A stretch of DNA of 64,000 nt from Streptomyces panaciradicis (GTDB lineage Bacteria; Actinomycetota; Actinomycetes; Streptomycetales; Streptomycetaceae), in the NCBI RefSeq assembly GCF_023516615.1, contig NZ_JAMGBF010000031.1:1-64000 (forward strand), given 5' to 3'. Shown piece by piece: positions 53,964-62,300 of the stretch (position 1 is the stretch's first letter; each line of letters starts with the position of its first letter). The notes under the pieces were generated by a model. It was not told where the DNA came from. It ran no database searches and saw only the letters and a list, made by a program, of their open reading frames with translations. Position numbers and translations under genes: made by a program.

Positions 53964-54419
53964 TCAGTGGTGGGAGCCGACGCCGCCACCGGGGCCCGGT
54001 GTGGCTCCGTGGCCGCTGAGCACCATGTCCTTGGCCCTGGCGAATTCCTGGTCGGTGATGTCACCGCGGGCACGGATCTCGGACAGCCGGGCGAGTTCGT
54101 CCACGCTGCTGGACCCGCCGCTTCCGGCGGTCTTGCGGATGTAGGAGTCGAACTCCTGCTGCTGCGCCCTTGCCTGCGCCACCTCACGGCGGCCCATGTT
54201 CTTGCCGCGGGCGATCACGTAGACGAACACGCCGAGGAAGGGCAGGAGGATGACGAACGCCAGCCAGCCGGCCTTGCCCCAGCCGCTCATGTCGTCGTCA
54301 CGGAAGATGTCGACGACGATCCGGAACAGCAGGATGAACCACATGATCCACAGGAAGAACCACAGCATGGACCAGAAGACGCTCAGCAGCGGATAGTCGT
54401 ACGCGAGGTACGTGCTCAT
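53964..54419 (-). CDS. PLDc_N-like membrane protein with C-terminal SHOCT domain
   Basis: A 151-residue protein: two membrane helices (LLSVFWSMLWFFLWIMWFILLF and AGWLAFVILLPFLGVFVYVIA), the second in a PLDc_N-like context, then a hydrophilic linker and a SHOCT domain (DELARLSEIRARGDITDQEFARAKDMVL). SHOCT domains are short oligomerisation modules common in stress-linked membrane proteins. ATG at 54419 follows GGAGGAGAG. A cluster palindrome lies 80 bases upstream. Probably the first gene of an operon with DUF7144 and the lipid kinase. Confidence 0.85.
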   Translation of the reverse strand: MSTYLAYDYPLLSVFWSMLWFFLWIMWFILLFRIVVDIFRDDDMSGWGKAGWLAFVILLPFLGVFVYVIARGKNMGRREVAQARAQQQEFDSYIRKTAGSGGSSSVDELARLSEIRARGDITDQEFARAKDMVLSGHGATPGPGGGVGSHH

Positions 54420-54499
54420 GACTCTCCTCCGTTCCGGGCGGGCGCCCGGCCGCATGTCTCTGCGTGTCTCAGCGTGCCCACGGCAAGCGCCCGGCGGCT

Positions 54500-54516
54500 T
54501 CACCCGGTAGGGGTGA
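54500..54516. promoter_or_regulatory. TCACCCG palindrome, cluster site A
   Basis: TCACCCGGTAGGGGTGA, with 80 bases between it and the ATG of the SHOCT-domain gene (minus strand). One of five related sites in this region. Confidence 0.6.
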
Positions 54517-54543
54517 GACCCGCGCGCCCCGGCGCACGCCGGC

Positions 54544-55206
54544 TCAGGCCGTCGTACCGGGCTGCCGGCCGCCGGTGACGCCCGACCTGCGCAGCGCCGC
54601 CCGCCAGGCGAGGGCCAGCACCAGTTCGACCAGGCCGAGCAGGACCAGCCACAGCCCGAGCAGCCGGGTCAGGGCCCGCGCCGACTCGGCGGGCAGGGCC
54701 AGGACCACGACCCCGGCGAGGATGCCGATCACCGCGGCGCCCACGACGAAGCCCCGGTGCGGCAGGTCCTCGGCGGTGATCGCCGTGAAGAGCGTCAGGA
54801 TCCCGGACACCAGCCAGACGATGCCGACGACCAGCGACAGCGCGGCGATGGTCTGCAGCGGGTTGCGCAGGCACAGCACCCCGGCCAGTACGTAGAGCAC
54901 GGCCATCAGCAGCCCGGCGAGCCGTTCGCCCGCCCCTTGCGAGCCGAACAGCGCCACGAACCGGAAAGCCCCCTGCACCAGCAGGTACAGGCCGATGAGG
55001 ACGGCCAGGACGTGCAGCGTCTCGTCCGGCCAGACCAGCACCAGCACACCCGGCACGAGCGTCGCGATCGCGGAGGCCAGGATCCAGGTCCAGGAACGGC
55101 CCAGCTCCTCCAGCGCCCGCTCGGCCCCGTCCGCCTGGCCGGGGAAGGCCCCGTCCGGGCTGCGCGCTTGTCCGGTACGCGGGTTCGGACCGAGCGGAAC
55201 GGTCAT
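54544..55206 (-). CDS. HdeD-family (DUF308) membrane protein
   Basis: A 220-residue protein with six membrane helices in three repeats of the DUF308 type, as in the acid-stress protein HdeD (for example WILASAIATLVPGVLVLVWP and VVGAAVIGILAGVVVLALPAES). ATG at 55206 follows GCGAGGAGGAGCC. Divergent from the DUF2252 gene; a perfect TCACCCG/CGGGTGA palindrome lies between them. Confidence 0.87.
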   Translation of the reverse strand: MTVPLGPNPRTGQARSPDGAFPGQADGAERALEELGRSWTWILASAIATLVPGVLVLVWPDETLHVLAVLIGLYLLVQGAFRFVALFGSQGAGERLAGLLMAVLYVLAGVLCLRNPLQTIAALSLVVGIVWLVSGILTLFTAITAEDLPHRGFVVGAAVIGILAGVVVLALPAESARALTRLLGLWLVLLGLVELVLALAWRAALRRSGVTGGRQPGTTA

Positions 55207-55308
55207 GGCTCCTCCTCGCGCGATCGGGCGGAGCGTCGCCGGACCGCCGGCGGGGCGGTGCGCGGGGACCTCACCGGGCCAGCGTCCTGCGCCCCGGCGG
55301 CCGCCGGG

Positions 55309-55325
55309 TCACCCGCCCCGGGTGA
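55309..55325. promoter_or_regulatory. TCACCCG palindrome, cluster site B
   Basis: TCACCCGCCCCGGGTGA: perfect 7-bp arms around 3 bases. It lies between the divergent HdeD (102-base gap to start) and DUF2252 (89-base gap) genes and could serve both. Confidence 0.6.
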
Positions 55326-55414
55326 TCCGCCGGCACCGCCGTGCCGCTGGGCTGGAAGACGTGTACGCCACGAGGTGCCAGACGGGCGGGCGCACCGGAC
55401 CAGGAGGACGAGCC

Positions 55415-56824
55415 ATGACCGTACCCAACTCCTTCACCGCGTCCCTCCCGGCGGCCGAGCGGGCGGAGATCGGCCGCCGGGCCCGGGCCCGTGCCTCGCG
55501 CTCGTGCCACGGGTGGTACGACGGCGGGCCGGACCGCTTCGACCCGATCGAGGTGATCGAGCGCCAGTCCGCGACCCGCGTGCCCGAGCTGGTGCCCGTG
55601 CGCTACGGCCGCATGCTGGAGTCGCCGTTCCGCTTCTACCGCGGCGCGGCGGCGATCATGGCCGCGGATCTGGGGCCCACACCGAACTCGGGACTGCAGG
55701 TGCAGCTGTGCGGTGACGCCCATCTGCTGAACTTCCGGATGCTCGCCTCACCGGAGCGGCATCTGGTCTTCGACATCAACGACTTCGACGAGACCTTCCC
55801 CGGCCCCTTCGAATGGGACGTCAAACGGCTGACGACCAGTTTCGTCACGGCGAGCCGGGAGAACGGCTTCTCCGTCAAGGAGCAGAACCGCGCCGTGCTG
55901 ACCTGCGTGGCGGCCTACCGCCGCCGGATGCGGGAGTTCGCCGGCATGCGCACCCTGGACGTCTGGTACGCCCAGGACGACGTGGACAGCCTGCGCAGGC
56001 TGCTGGCGTCGGCGATGGACAAGGACGTCAGGCGCCGTACCGAACGCGCCGCGGCCCAGGCCCGCACCCGCACCCACATGCAGGCGTTCGAGAAGCTGAC
56101 CCGGGACACGGCCGAGGGCCGCCGCATCACGCCCGACCCGCCGCTGATCACCCCCCTCAGAGACCTGGTGGCCGGCTCGGCGGGGGACGAGGAGGAGAAG
56201 GTGCTGCGGAGCGTGGTGGAGGACTACGCGCGCACCCTGCCGTCGGAGCGCAGGCATCTGCTGCGCCACTACCACCTCGTCGACATGGCCCGGAAGGTGG
56301 TGGGCGTCGGCAGTGTCGGCACCCGCTGCTGGATCCTGCTGATGCTCGGCCGGGACGACGACGACCCGCTGCTGCTGCAGGCCAAGGAGGCCCAGGAGTC
56401 GGTGCTGGCCGCCCACACCGGCGGCACCGGCTTCGACAACCAGGGCCGCCGGGTGGTGACCGGGCAGCGCCTCATCCAGACGACCAGCGACATCTTCCTG
56501 GGCTGGACGCACGTGGTGGGCCTGGACGGCCGGGACCGCGACTTCTACGTACGGCAGCTGCGCGACTGGAAGGGCATCGCACGCCCCGAGACCATGGGGC
56601 CGGACGCGCTGAACCTCTTCGCCCAGGTGTGCGGCGCCAGTCTGGCCAGGGCCCACGCCCGCTCCGGCGACCCGATCGCCATCGCCGCCTACCTGGGCGG
56701 CAGCGACCGCTTCGACCGCGCCCTCACCGAGTTCGCCCAGTCCTACGCCGACCGCAACGAGAAGGACTTCGAGGCGCTCGGGGCCGCGGTCCGCTCCGGC
56801 CGGGTCACCGCCGAGGACCTGTGA
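55415..56824 (+). CDS. DUF2252 family protein (kinase-like fold)
   Basis: A 469-residue DUF2252 protein. GDAHLLNF (about 95) and FDINDFDETFPGPFEWDVKRL (about 110-130) resemble the catalytic and metal-binding loops of aminoglycoside-phosphotransferase-like kinases. Substrate unknown. ATG at 55415 follows CAGGAGGACGAGCC. It converges on the 65-residue gene with a 13-base gap. Confidence 0.9.
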   Translation: MTVPNSFTASLPAAERAEIGRRARARASRSCHGWYDGGPDRFDPIEVIERQSATRVPELVPVRYGRMLESPFRFYRGAAAIMAADLGPTPNSGLQVQLCGDAHLLNFRMLASPERHLVFDINDFDETFPGPFEWDVKRLTTSFVTASRENGFSVKEQNRAVLTCVAAYRRRMREFAGMRTLDVWYAQDDVDSLRRLLASAMDKDVRRRTERAAAQARTRTHMQAFEKLTRDTAEGRRITPDPPLITPLRDLVAGSAGDEEEKVLRSVVEDYARTLPSERRHLLRHYHLVDMARKVVGVGSVGTRCWILLMLGRDDDDPLLLQAKEAQESVLAAHTGGTGFDNQGRRVVTGQRLIQTTSDIFLGWTHVVGLDGRDRDFYVRQLRDWKGIARPETMGPDALNLFAQVCGASLARAHARSGDPIAIAAYLGGSDRFDRALTEFAQSYADRNEKDFEALGAAVRSGRVTAEDL

Positions 56825-56837
56825 GCGGACGTCGGGC

Positions 56838-57035
56838 TCACTCCGGCACCTGGCGCATCTCCAGCACGTGCAGGCCCAGCGACTGACAGCGTGCCAGCAG
56901 CCCGAACAGCTGGGCCTCGTCGATGACCGATCCGTACAGGACCGTCTGCCCGGACATCACCACGTGGTCCAGCTCAGGGAAGGCCTTGGCCAGCGTCTCC
57001 GACATGTGTCCGTCGACTCGGATCTCGTAGCGCAT
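56838..57035 (-). CDS. 65-residue protein of unknown function
   Basis: A small protein, MRYEIRVDGHMSETLAKAFP at its start and ending EMRQVPE. Its alternating pattern suggests a small alpha/beta fold such as a ferredoxin-like half. ATG at 57035 follows GGGAGCAAAGCCC. A cluster palindrome sits 80 bases upstream, the same distance as at the SHOCT gene, which supports it as a real gene in the same regulon. Confidence 0.7.
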   Translation of the reverse strand: MRYEIRVDGHMSETLAKAFPELDHVVMSGQTVLYGSVIDEAQLFGLLARCQSLGLHVLEMRQVPE

Positions 57036-57115
57036 GGGCTTTGCTCCCGCGAGCGGCCTGGTAAGGCGGTCTGCGCCCCGTACCGCGATGGTCCGGCCCG
57101 GCGGTGTGCGGGGCC

Positions 57116-57132
57116 TCACCCGGCAGGTGTGA
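57116..57132. promoter_or_regulatory. TCACCCG palindrome, cluster site C
   Basis: TCACCCGGCAGGTGTGA, with 80 bases between it and the ATG of the 65-residue gene (minus strand). Confidence 0.55.
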
Positions 57133-57189
57133 TCCGTGGCCGCGTTCGGCGGATCGATGCGCCGGGCCCCCGGAGACGCTTCGCAACGG

Positions 57190-57708
57190 TCAGTGCGTCA
57201 CGACGAACTTGAAGGAGACGATCAGCAGGCCGAGGAGGAGGTTGACCGCCGCGGTGGCCACCACCAGGCGCCAGGAGGCGCCGGACCGGCGTGCCGCGGC
57301 CATCGACCACCCCACCTGCCCGGCGACGGCGACGGCGAGCGCGAACCAGAGGGTGCCCGGCACGTCCAGGCCCAGCAGGGGGCTGACGGCCACGGCGGCG
57401 GCCGGGGGGACGGCGGCCTTGACGATCGGCCACTCGTCACGGCACGCGTGCAGCACCGCGTGCCGGTCGAGGGGGCGCTGCGCCAGCCGTGCCCCGAACA
57501 GCTGGGCGTGCACGTGCGCGATCCAGAAGACCAGGCCCGTGAGCAGCAACAGCAGGACGAGTTCCAGCCGCGGGGAGGAGCCGAGCGCGCCGGCGCCGAT
57601 GACCACGGAGGCGGCGAGCATGGACCCGTAGACGCCGCCGGTGTAGTCCGTGTGGGCGGTCTGCCGGGCGGTGTCCGCGCGGGCCGTGCCGCGATCGGTT
57701 CGGGTCAT
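57190..57708 (-). CDS. Membrane protein of unknown function
   Basis: A 172-residue protein with four membrane helices (YGSMLAASVVIGAGALG; LELVLLLLLTGLVFWIAHVHAQLFG; a third near 100-125; VVATAAVNLLLGLLIVSFKF). Conserved-looking residues are HVHAQLFGARLAQ. I do not recognise the family. ATG at 57708 has GGAAG upstream. It follows the exporter gene by 45 bases and may share its transcript. Confidence 0.7.
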   Translation of the reverse strand: MTRTDRGTARADTARQTAHTDYTGGVYGSMLAASVVIGAGALGSSPRLELVLLLLLTGLVFWIAHVHAQLFGARLAQRPLDRHAVLHACRDEWPIVKAAVPPAAAVAVSPLLGLDVPGTLWFALAVAVAGQVGWSMAAARRSGASWRLVVATAAVNLLLGLLIVSFKFVVTH

Positions 57709-57753
57709 CGCAGTCCACTTCCGGGTCGGCGGGGCGGATGGCGCATGTGCGGC

Positions 57754-59379
57754 TCAGCGGGGTGAGCCGACGGCCCCGGTCGGTGTGCCGGTCTTCCGTG
57801 GCCTGGTCCGGCCCGTGCCGGTCGGCAGGTTCGAGGTGACGAGGAACGTCGCCACCGTGACCCCGCCGGCGGCGAGGATCGCCGCCTTCAGGCCGTTGAG
57901 CTGCGCCGACGCGTAGGAGTCGGTGATGGCCTCGACCTCGGACGGCGGCAGCCCGGCGCTTTCGGCCGCCGAGCGCACCTGGTCGGTGGTGACGAAGGAG
58001 ATCCCCGACTCCAGGGCGATGCCGGTCTGTTTGCGGGCCTCGTCCGACAGCCGCGGATCGTCCTCCACCTGCGAGGTGAAGGCGGAGGCCAGCGCGCCCA
58101 GGAGGATCGAGCCGATGAGTGCCGTGCCGAGCGCGGAGCCCAGGTTCTGGGCCGTGAACTGCAGGCCGCCGACCTCACTGCGTTCCTCCTCGCCGGCGGT
58201 CGACTGCACGACGTTGCCCAGCTGCGAGGCCAGCAGGCCGGTGCCCACCCCGACCAGGGCCATGGCGCCGGCGAACTGCAGGTCGTCGATGACCGGGTCG
58301 ATGGTCGCCAGCAGCCACACGACGGCCCCCGCGAGGACGAGCAGGGCCAGCCGGACGACCCGGCGCGGACCGGCAGTCCGGCCCAGCTTGGAGGCGAGCA
58401 CGGAGGCGATCAGCATGGTGACCGAGACCGGAAGCAGCCTCAGGCCCGTCTGGAACGCGTCGAAGCCCTGCACCACCTGCAGGTACAGGGGGATGACGAA
58501 GAACAGCCCGAGCAGGATCAGGTTCTGGCCCAGCAGGGCCAGCAGGCCGGAGCGCAGGGCCGGCCTGCGCAGCACGGGCAGATGGACGAGCGGGTCCGCG
58601 CCCTGGGCGTCGCGGTGCCGCTCCCAGCGGGCGAAGCCCGCCAGGACGACGACGCCGGCGCCGACGACGAAGAGGGTGGGGGAGAAGCCGAAGACGGTGA
58701 AGGGAGGGTTGCGGGGCGACACCCAGCCCCAGGTGCTGCTCTGCAGCACGCCGAGCACGCCCAGCGCCAGCCCGGCCGCCGACAGCACGGCCCCGACCCC
58801 GTCGAGCCCGGGACGCCGGCTCGTCCGCGCGACCTCGGTGATCATCCGCCGGCACAGCAGCACGGCCAGCACGACCACGACCTCGCCCGCGAACACCAGC
58901 CGCCAGGTCAGGTACGTCGTCACCCAGCCGCCCAGCAGCGGGCCGACCGCGATGCCGGCGCCGGCGAGTCCGCCGATCACGCCGTAGGCGATCGCGCGAT
59001 CCGGTCCGCGGTACGACTCGGCGACCAGGGCCGCCATGGCCGGCAGCACCAGGGCGGCACCGATCCCCTCGATGACCGACCAGCCCAGCGCCAGGACCCA
59101 CACCGAGGGCGCCACGGCGGTCAGGGCGGACCCGGCGCCGTACACGACCATTCCCAGGAAGAAGACGCGCCGGCGTCCCAGGATGTCGCCCAGCCTGCCC
59201 CCGATGATCATGAACGCGGCCATGACCAGCGCGTACAGCGTGATCACGGCCTGGATGGTGGTGACCTCGGTGTCGAAGTCCTTGACCAGCTGGCTGATCG
59301 AGACGTTCATCACCGAGGTGTCGAGGACCATCAGGAACTGGGCCGTCCCCAGGACGATCAGAGCGCGCCAGCGTTTCAC
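57754..59379 (-). CDS. EmrB/QacA-type (DHA2) MFS exporter
   Basis: A 541-residue drug:H+ antiporter-2 family protein with about 14 membrane helices. Motif D1 LDTSVMNVSISQLVKDF (TM1), motif A GGRLGDILGRRRVF and motif C GLAGAGIAVGPLLGGWV are present. Such proteins expel drugs or toxic metabolites. GTG at 59379 is chosen because AAGGTGG lies 5-8 bases before it; a GTG at 59388 overlaps that site. A TCACCCG palindrome lies 82 bases upstream, and the large LuxR regulator gene is next door. Confidence 0.9.
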   Translation of the reverse strand: MKRWRALIVLGTAQFLMVLDTSVMNVSISQLVKDFDTEVTTIQAVITLYALVMAAFMIIGGRLGDILGRRRVFFLGMVVYGAGSALTAVAPSVWVLALGWSVIEGIGAALVLPAMAALVAESYRGPDRAIAYGVIGGLAGAGIAVGPLLGGWVTTYLTWRLVFAGEVVVVLAVLLCRRMITEVARTSRRPGLDGVGAVLSAAGLALGVLGVLQSSTWGWVSPRNPPFTVFGFSPTLFVVGAGVVVLAGFARWERHRDAQGADPLVHLPVLRRPALRSGLLALLGQNLILLGLFFVIPLYLQVVQGFDAFQTGLRLLPVSVTMLIASVLASKLGRTAGPRRVVRLALLVLAGAVVWLLATIDPVIDDLQFAGAMALVGVGTGLLASQLGNVVQSTAGEEERSEVGGLQFTAQNLGSALGTALIGSILLGALASAFTSQVEDDPRLSDEARKQTGIALESGISFVTTDQVRSAAESAGLPPSEVEAITDSYASAQLNGLKAAILAAGGVTVATFLVTSNLPTGTGRTRPRKTGTPTGAVGSPR

Positions 59380-59461
59380 TGTGCCCACCTTGCCGAGTCG
59401 GGCCGGAGCGGCGCCGGGTCGGGCGCCGGTCCCATCGCAGCGGAAGCGGGCACCGGGCGCC

Positions 59462-59478
59462 TCACCCGTCGCGGGCGA
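59462..59478. promoter_or_regulatory. TCACCCG palindrome, cluster site D
   Basis: TCACCCGTCGCGGGCGA, with 82 bases between it and the GTG of the exporter gene (minus strand). The right half differs from GGGTGA at one base. Confidence 0.5.
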
Positions 59479-59490
59479 GCCGGGGTCCGC

Positions 59491-62169
59491 TCACAGCAGT
59501 CCCATGTCCCGGGCGCGCCGCACCGCGGCGCCGCGCCGGTTCACCGCCAGCTTCCGGTACAGGCTCTTCAGGTGCGTCTTGACGGTGTTCACCGACACGT
59601 ACATGTCCGCGGCGATCTCCTGCGTCGACATCATCTGGGCCAGCCGCCGAAGGACGTCGCGCTCGCGTGCGCTCAGCTCCTCCACGACGATCGGCGCGGG
59701 CGGCGTCCCGGGCCCGGCCGGGTCCTCGCAGGCCGGGTGACCGGCGGTGAGCCAGCCCGCCGCCAGCCGGTCCAGCGGCGCCGTGACCAGCAGCGGCCGG
59801 ATCCACCGCCCGGCGTCGAGGAACGGCCGCCGCAGCCGCTCGCGCCGGGCGTCGAGGAGGGCCTGCGCGACAAGCCTGCGGGCGGTGGCGGTGTCGCCGG
59901 CGGCGTCCGCGGCCATGGCCTTGACCAGCGTCGCCCGGACGGTCACCGCCGGGCCCGTCCGGCCGTCGGCGGGGACGCTGTCGAGGAGGTCGATGGCCTC
60001 GTCCACGTTGCCGACGGCGCACTGGATGCGAGCGGCCTCGGTGGTGCACGACGGCTGATCATCACCCAGCTTGCGCAGGATCTCGGCGGCCTCCCCGGCC
60101 CGCCCTTCGGCCAGGCGGGCCGCCGACGTCACCAGCCTCTCGTGGCTCTCGGCCCAGGGCGAGGCCACGACGGCGAAGACGTCCGGGTCGGCGGCCTCGA
60201 CGGCCGCGCGGGCGTCGCCGCGGGCCAGCTGGAGCCGGGCGGTGACGATGGCCCGGCCGGCGGCCGTGACCGGATCGTGCGGGGTGGCGGAGTGCTCGGC
60301 CGCCTCGTCCAGGAGGGTCTTGGCCCGGCCCAGTTCGTTGCGGTCGACGGCGACGCCCGCCAGCACCACCTGCTCGATCGCGGAACCGGCCGGCGGTGAC
60401 GGGTCGAACCGCTCCGCCTCGGCGACCGCCTCCAGCGCCTTGTGCTCCGCCCTGCCGAGCCAGCCGTCCAGGTAGTCGATCAGCGCGAGGTGCCCCAGGG
60501 ACTCCTTGCGGGCGAGCACGGTCGAGGCGCTGTCGGGTGCGTCGGCCGCCTTGGCCAGTGCGGCTCGCGCCTCCTCGAACCGCCCGGCCCACAGGCGCGT
60601 GGAGCCCAGGTGGGTGAGCAGCAGCGCGGGCAGCTCGGGGTGCTTGAGCAGCAGGTCGGGGGCCACGTCCTGCCGTACCTCGTCGGCGGACTCGGCGGCC
60701 AGCTCCGCGCGGGTGGGGGACCCGGTCAGCCGGGCGGCCAGGGCCTCCAGCAGCGCACAGCTCAGCCGGGCGGCCGCCGGATCGCCGGTGACGCCGTCCA
60801 GCCGGGCGCGTGCCTGGCGCAGATGGACGGTGCCGTGCCGGAAGTCGCCGTGCGAGAGGTCGCGGGCCGCCCGTACGAGCTCGGTGGCGGGGCTGGTGGT
60901 CTCGGGCCCCATCCGGGAGAACAGCCCGGCCAGGTCGTCGGAGCGCAGTCCGGTGAAGAACCGGCCGATGGCCAGGTCGTCGACGAGGGCGGCGGCGGTG
61001 AAGTCCCAGTCGCCCGCGGCGGCCCCGTGGGCGAGGGCCTCGGGCAGCGATCCCGTCTGCCGCAGCCACCGGGCGGCCCGCCGGTGGAGCTCGGGCTCCA
61101 GGCCGGGGCGGCGCACACTCAGGTGGGCGCGGAGTATCTCCCCGAACAGCGGGTGCAGCCGGTACCAGGAGTGGCCGAGCTGCTCGACGAAGGCGTTCTC
61201 CCGGTGCAGGTCGGCGAGGATGCGCGCGGAGTCGGCGCGCCCGGTCAGCGTGTTGGCCAGATCTGGATTGAAGCGGTCCAGGACGCTGATCCGCAGCAGC
61301 AGGTCCTGTGTGTCCTCCGGCTGCCGCTTGAGTACCTCGGCCAGCAGGAAGTCGGCGATGGTGCTGCGGTCCGCCTCGAACTCCTTGAGATAGACCTCCG
61401 GGTCCTGGCTCTCCTGCGCGGCGAGCGCGCACAGCCGCAGTCCCGCGGCCCAGCCCCGGGTGCGGTCCACGAGGGCCCGCGCCGCCTGCACGGACAGGCG
61501 CAGACCGTGCAGCCGGAGCAGCGCCACCGTTTCCTCGGGGGTGAAGGCCAGCTCGGCGGCGCGGATCTCCGTCAGCTCGCCGGCCGCCCGGTAGCGGTGC
61601 AGCGAGAGCAGCGGTTCGGTGCGGGTGACGAGGATCAGCCGCAGCCCCCGCCCGGCGTGCTGCAGCACGAACTCCAGCTGCTCGGCGATGTCCGGTTCCG
61701 TCACGCGCTCGTACTCGTCGAGGACGACGGTGACGGGCGGGTCGGCGGTGGCGAGGTCCTCGGCGATCGCCGACAGCAGCCTGCGGTCCACGTGGTGCGC
61801 GTCGGCGGGATCCTCGATGCGGTCCGAGAGGTGTCTGCCGCTGGTGCGCAGGGCGTGGAGGAAGTGCGCCCAGAACATGCCGGGCCGCTTCTCCTCCGCC
61901 TCCATGGTGAGCCAGGCCACCGGCTGTGCCCGGCCGGCGGCCCAGTCGGCGAGCAGCAGCGTCTTCCCGGCGCCGGCCGCTCCGTTGACCATGGTCAACG
62001 GAGTCGGCGGCGAGTGGTCCAGACGCCGTGTGAGCCGCGGTCGCGCCAGGAAGGTGACGGGCCGCGACGGCAGGATGAAGCGCGTGCGAAGGTAGGGGTC
62101 CCCGAGCGGATCTGTCTGCTGTTCGGCCGATTCGGGCTGGTCCTCGTCGACAGACACGGCGCTCACCAC
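59491..62169 (-). CDS. MalT-like large LuxR-family ATP-binding regulator
   Basis: An 892-residue LAL-type regulator. Walker A GAAGAGKT is at 63-70 and the Walker B-like VVLDEYERV near 150; a helical TPR-like region fills about 330-780; the LuxR helix-turn-helix is at the C-terminus (LSARERDVLRRLAQMMSTQEI, then YVSVNTVKTHLKSLYRKL). MalT-type proteins activate transcription after binding ATP and an inducer. GTG at 62169 is the longest plausible start; GTG at 62157 with GGTGAG before it is an alternative. It lies upstream of the exporter and is a good candidate to control the palindrome-bearing cluster. Confidence 0.88.
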   Translation of the reverse strand: MVSAVSVDEDQPESAEQQTDPLGDPYLRTRFILPSRPVTFLARPRLTRRLDHSPPTPLTMVNGAAGAGKTLLLADWAAGRAQPVAWLTMEAEEKRPGMFWAHFLHALRTSGRHLSDRIEDPADAHHVDRRLLSAIAEDLATADPPVTVVLDEYERVTEPDIAEQLEFVLQHAGRGLRLILVTRTEPLLSLHRYRAAGELTEIRAAELAFTPEETVALLRLHGLRLSVQAARALVDRTRGWAAGLRLCALAAQESQDPEVYLKEFEADRSTIADFLLAEVLKRQPEDTQDLLLRISVLDRFNPDLANTLTGRADSARILADLHRENAFVEQLGHSWYRLHPLFGEILRAHLSVRRPGLEPELHRRAARWLRQTGSLPEALAHGAAAGDWDFTAAALVDDLAIGRFFTGLRSDDLAGLFSRMGPETTSPATELVRAARDLSHGDFRHGTVHLRQARARLDGVTGDPAAARLSCALLEALAARLTGSPTRAELAAESADEVRQDVAPDLLLKHPELPALLLTHLGSTRLWAGRFEEARAALAKAADAPDSASTVLARKESLGHLALIDYLDGWLGRAEHKALEAVAEAERFDPSPPAGSAIEQVVLAGVAVDRNELGRAKTLLDEAAEHSATPHDPVTAAGRAIVTARLQLARGDARAAVEAADPDVFAVVASPWAESHERLVTSAARLAEGRAGEAAEILRKLGDDQPSCTTEAARIQCAVGNVDEAIDLLDSVPADGRTGPAVTVRATLVKAMAADAAGDTATARRLVAQALLDARRERLRRPFLDAGRWIRPLLVTAPLDRLAAGWLTAGHPACEDPAGPGTPPAPIVVEELSARERDVLRRLAQMMSTQEIAADMYVSVNTVKTHLKSLYRKLAVNRRGAAVRRARDMGLL

Positions 62170-62300
62170 CAGAGTGCGTCAGGTCATGGGCAGCGCTCCC
62201 CATCGCTGATCATCCCATCGTTCTCCGGTACGCGCTCGGCACACATGAGCCAAAGGTCTGTGCGCAGGGCCGAACGTCCCGGATCGAGCGACCTATGGGC

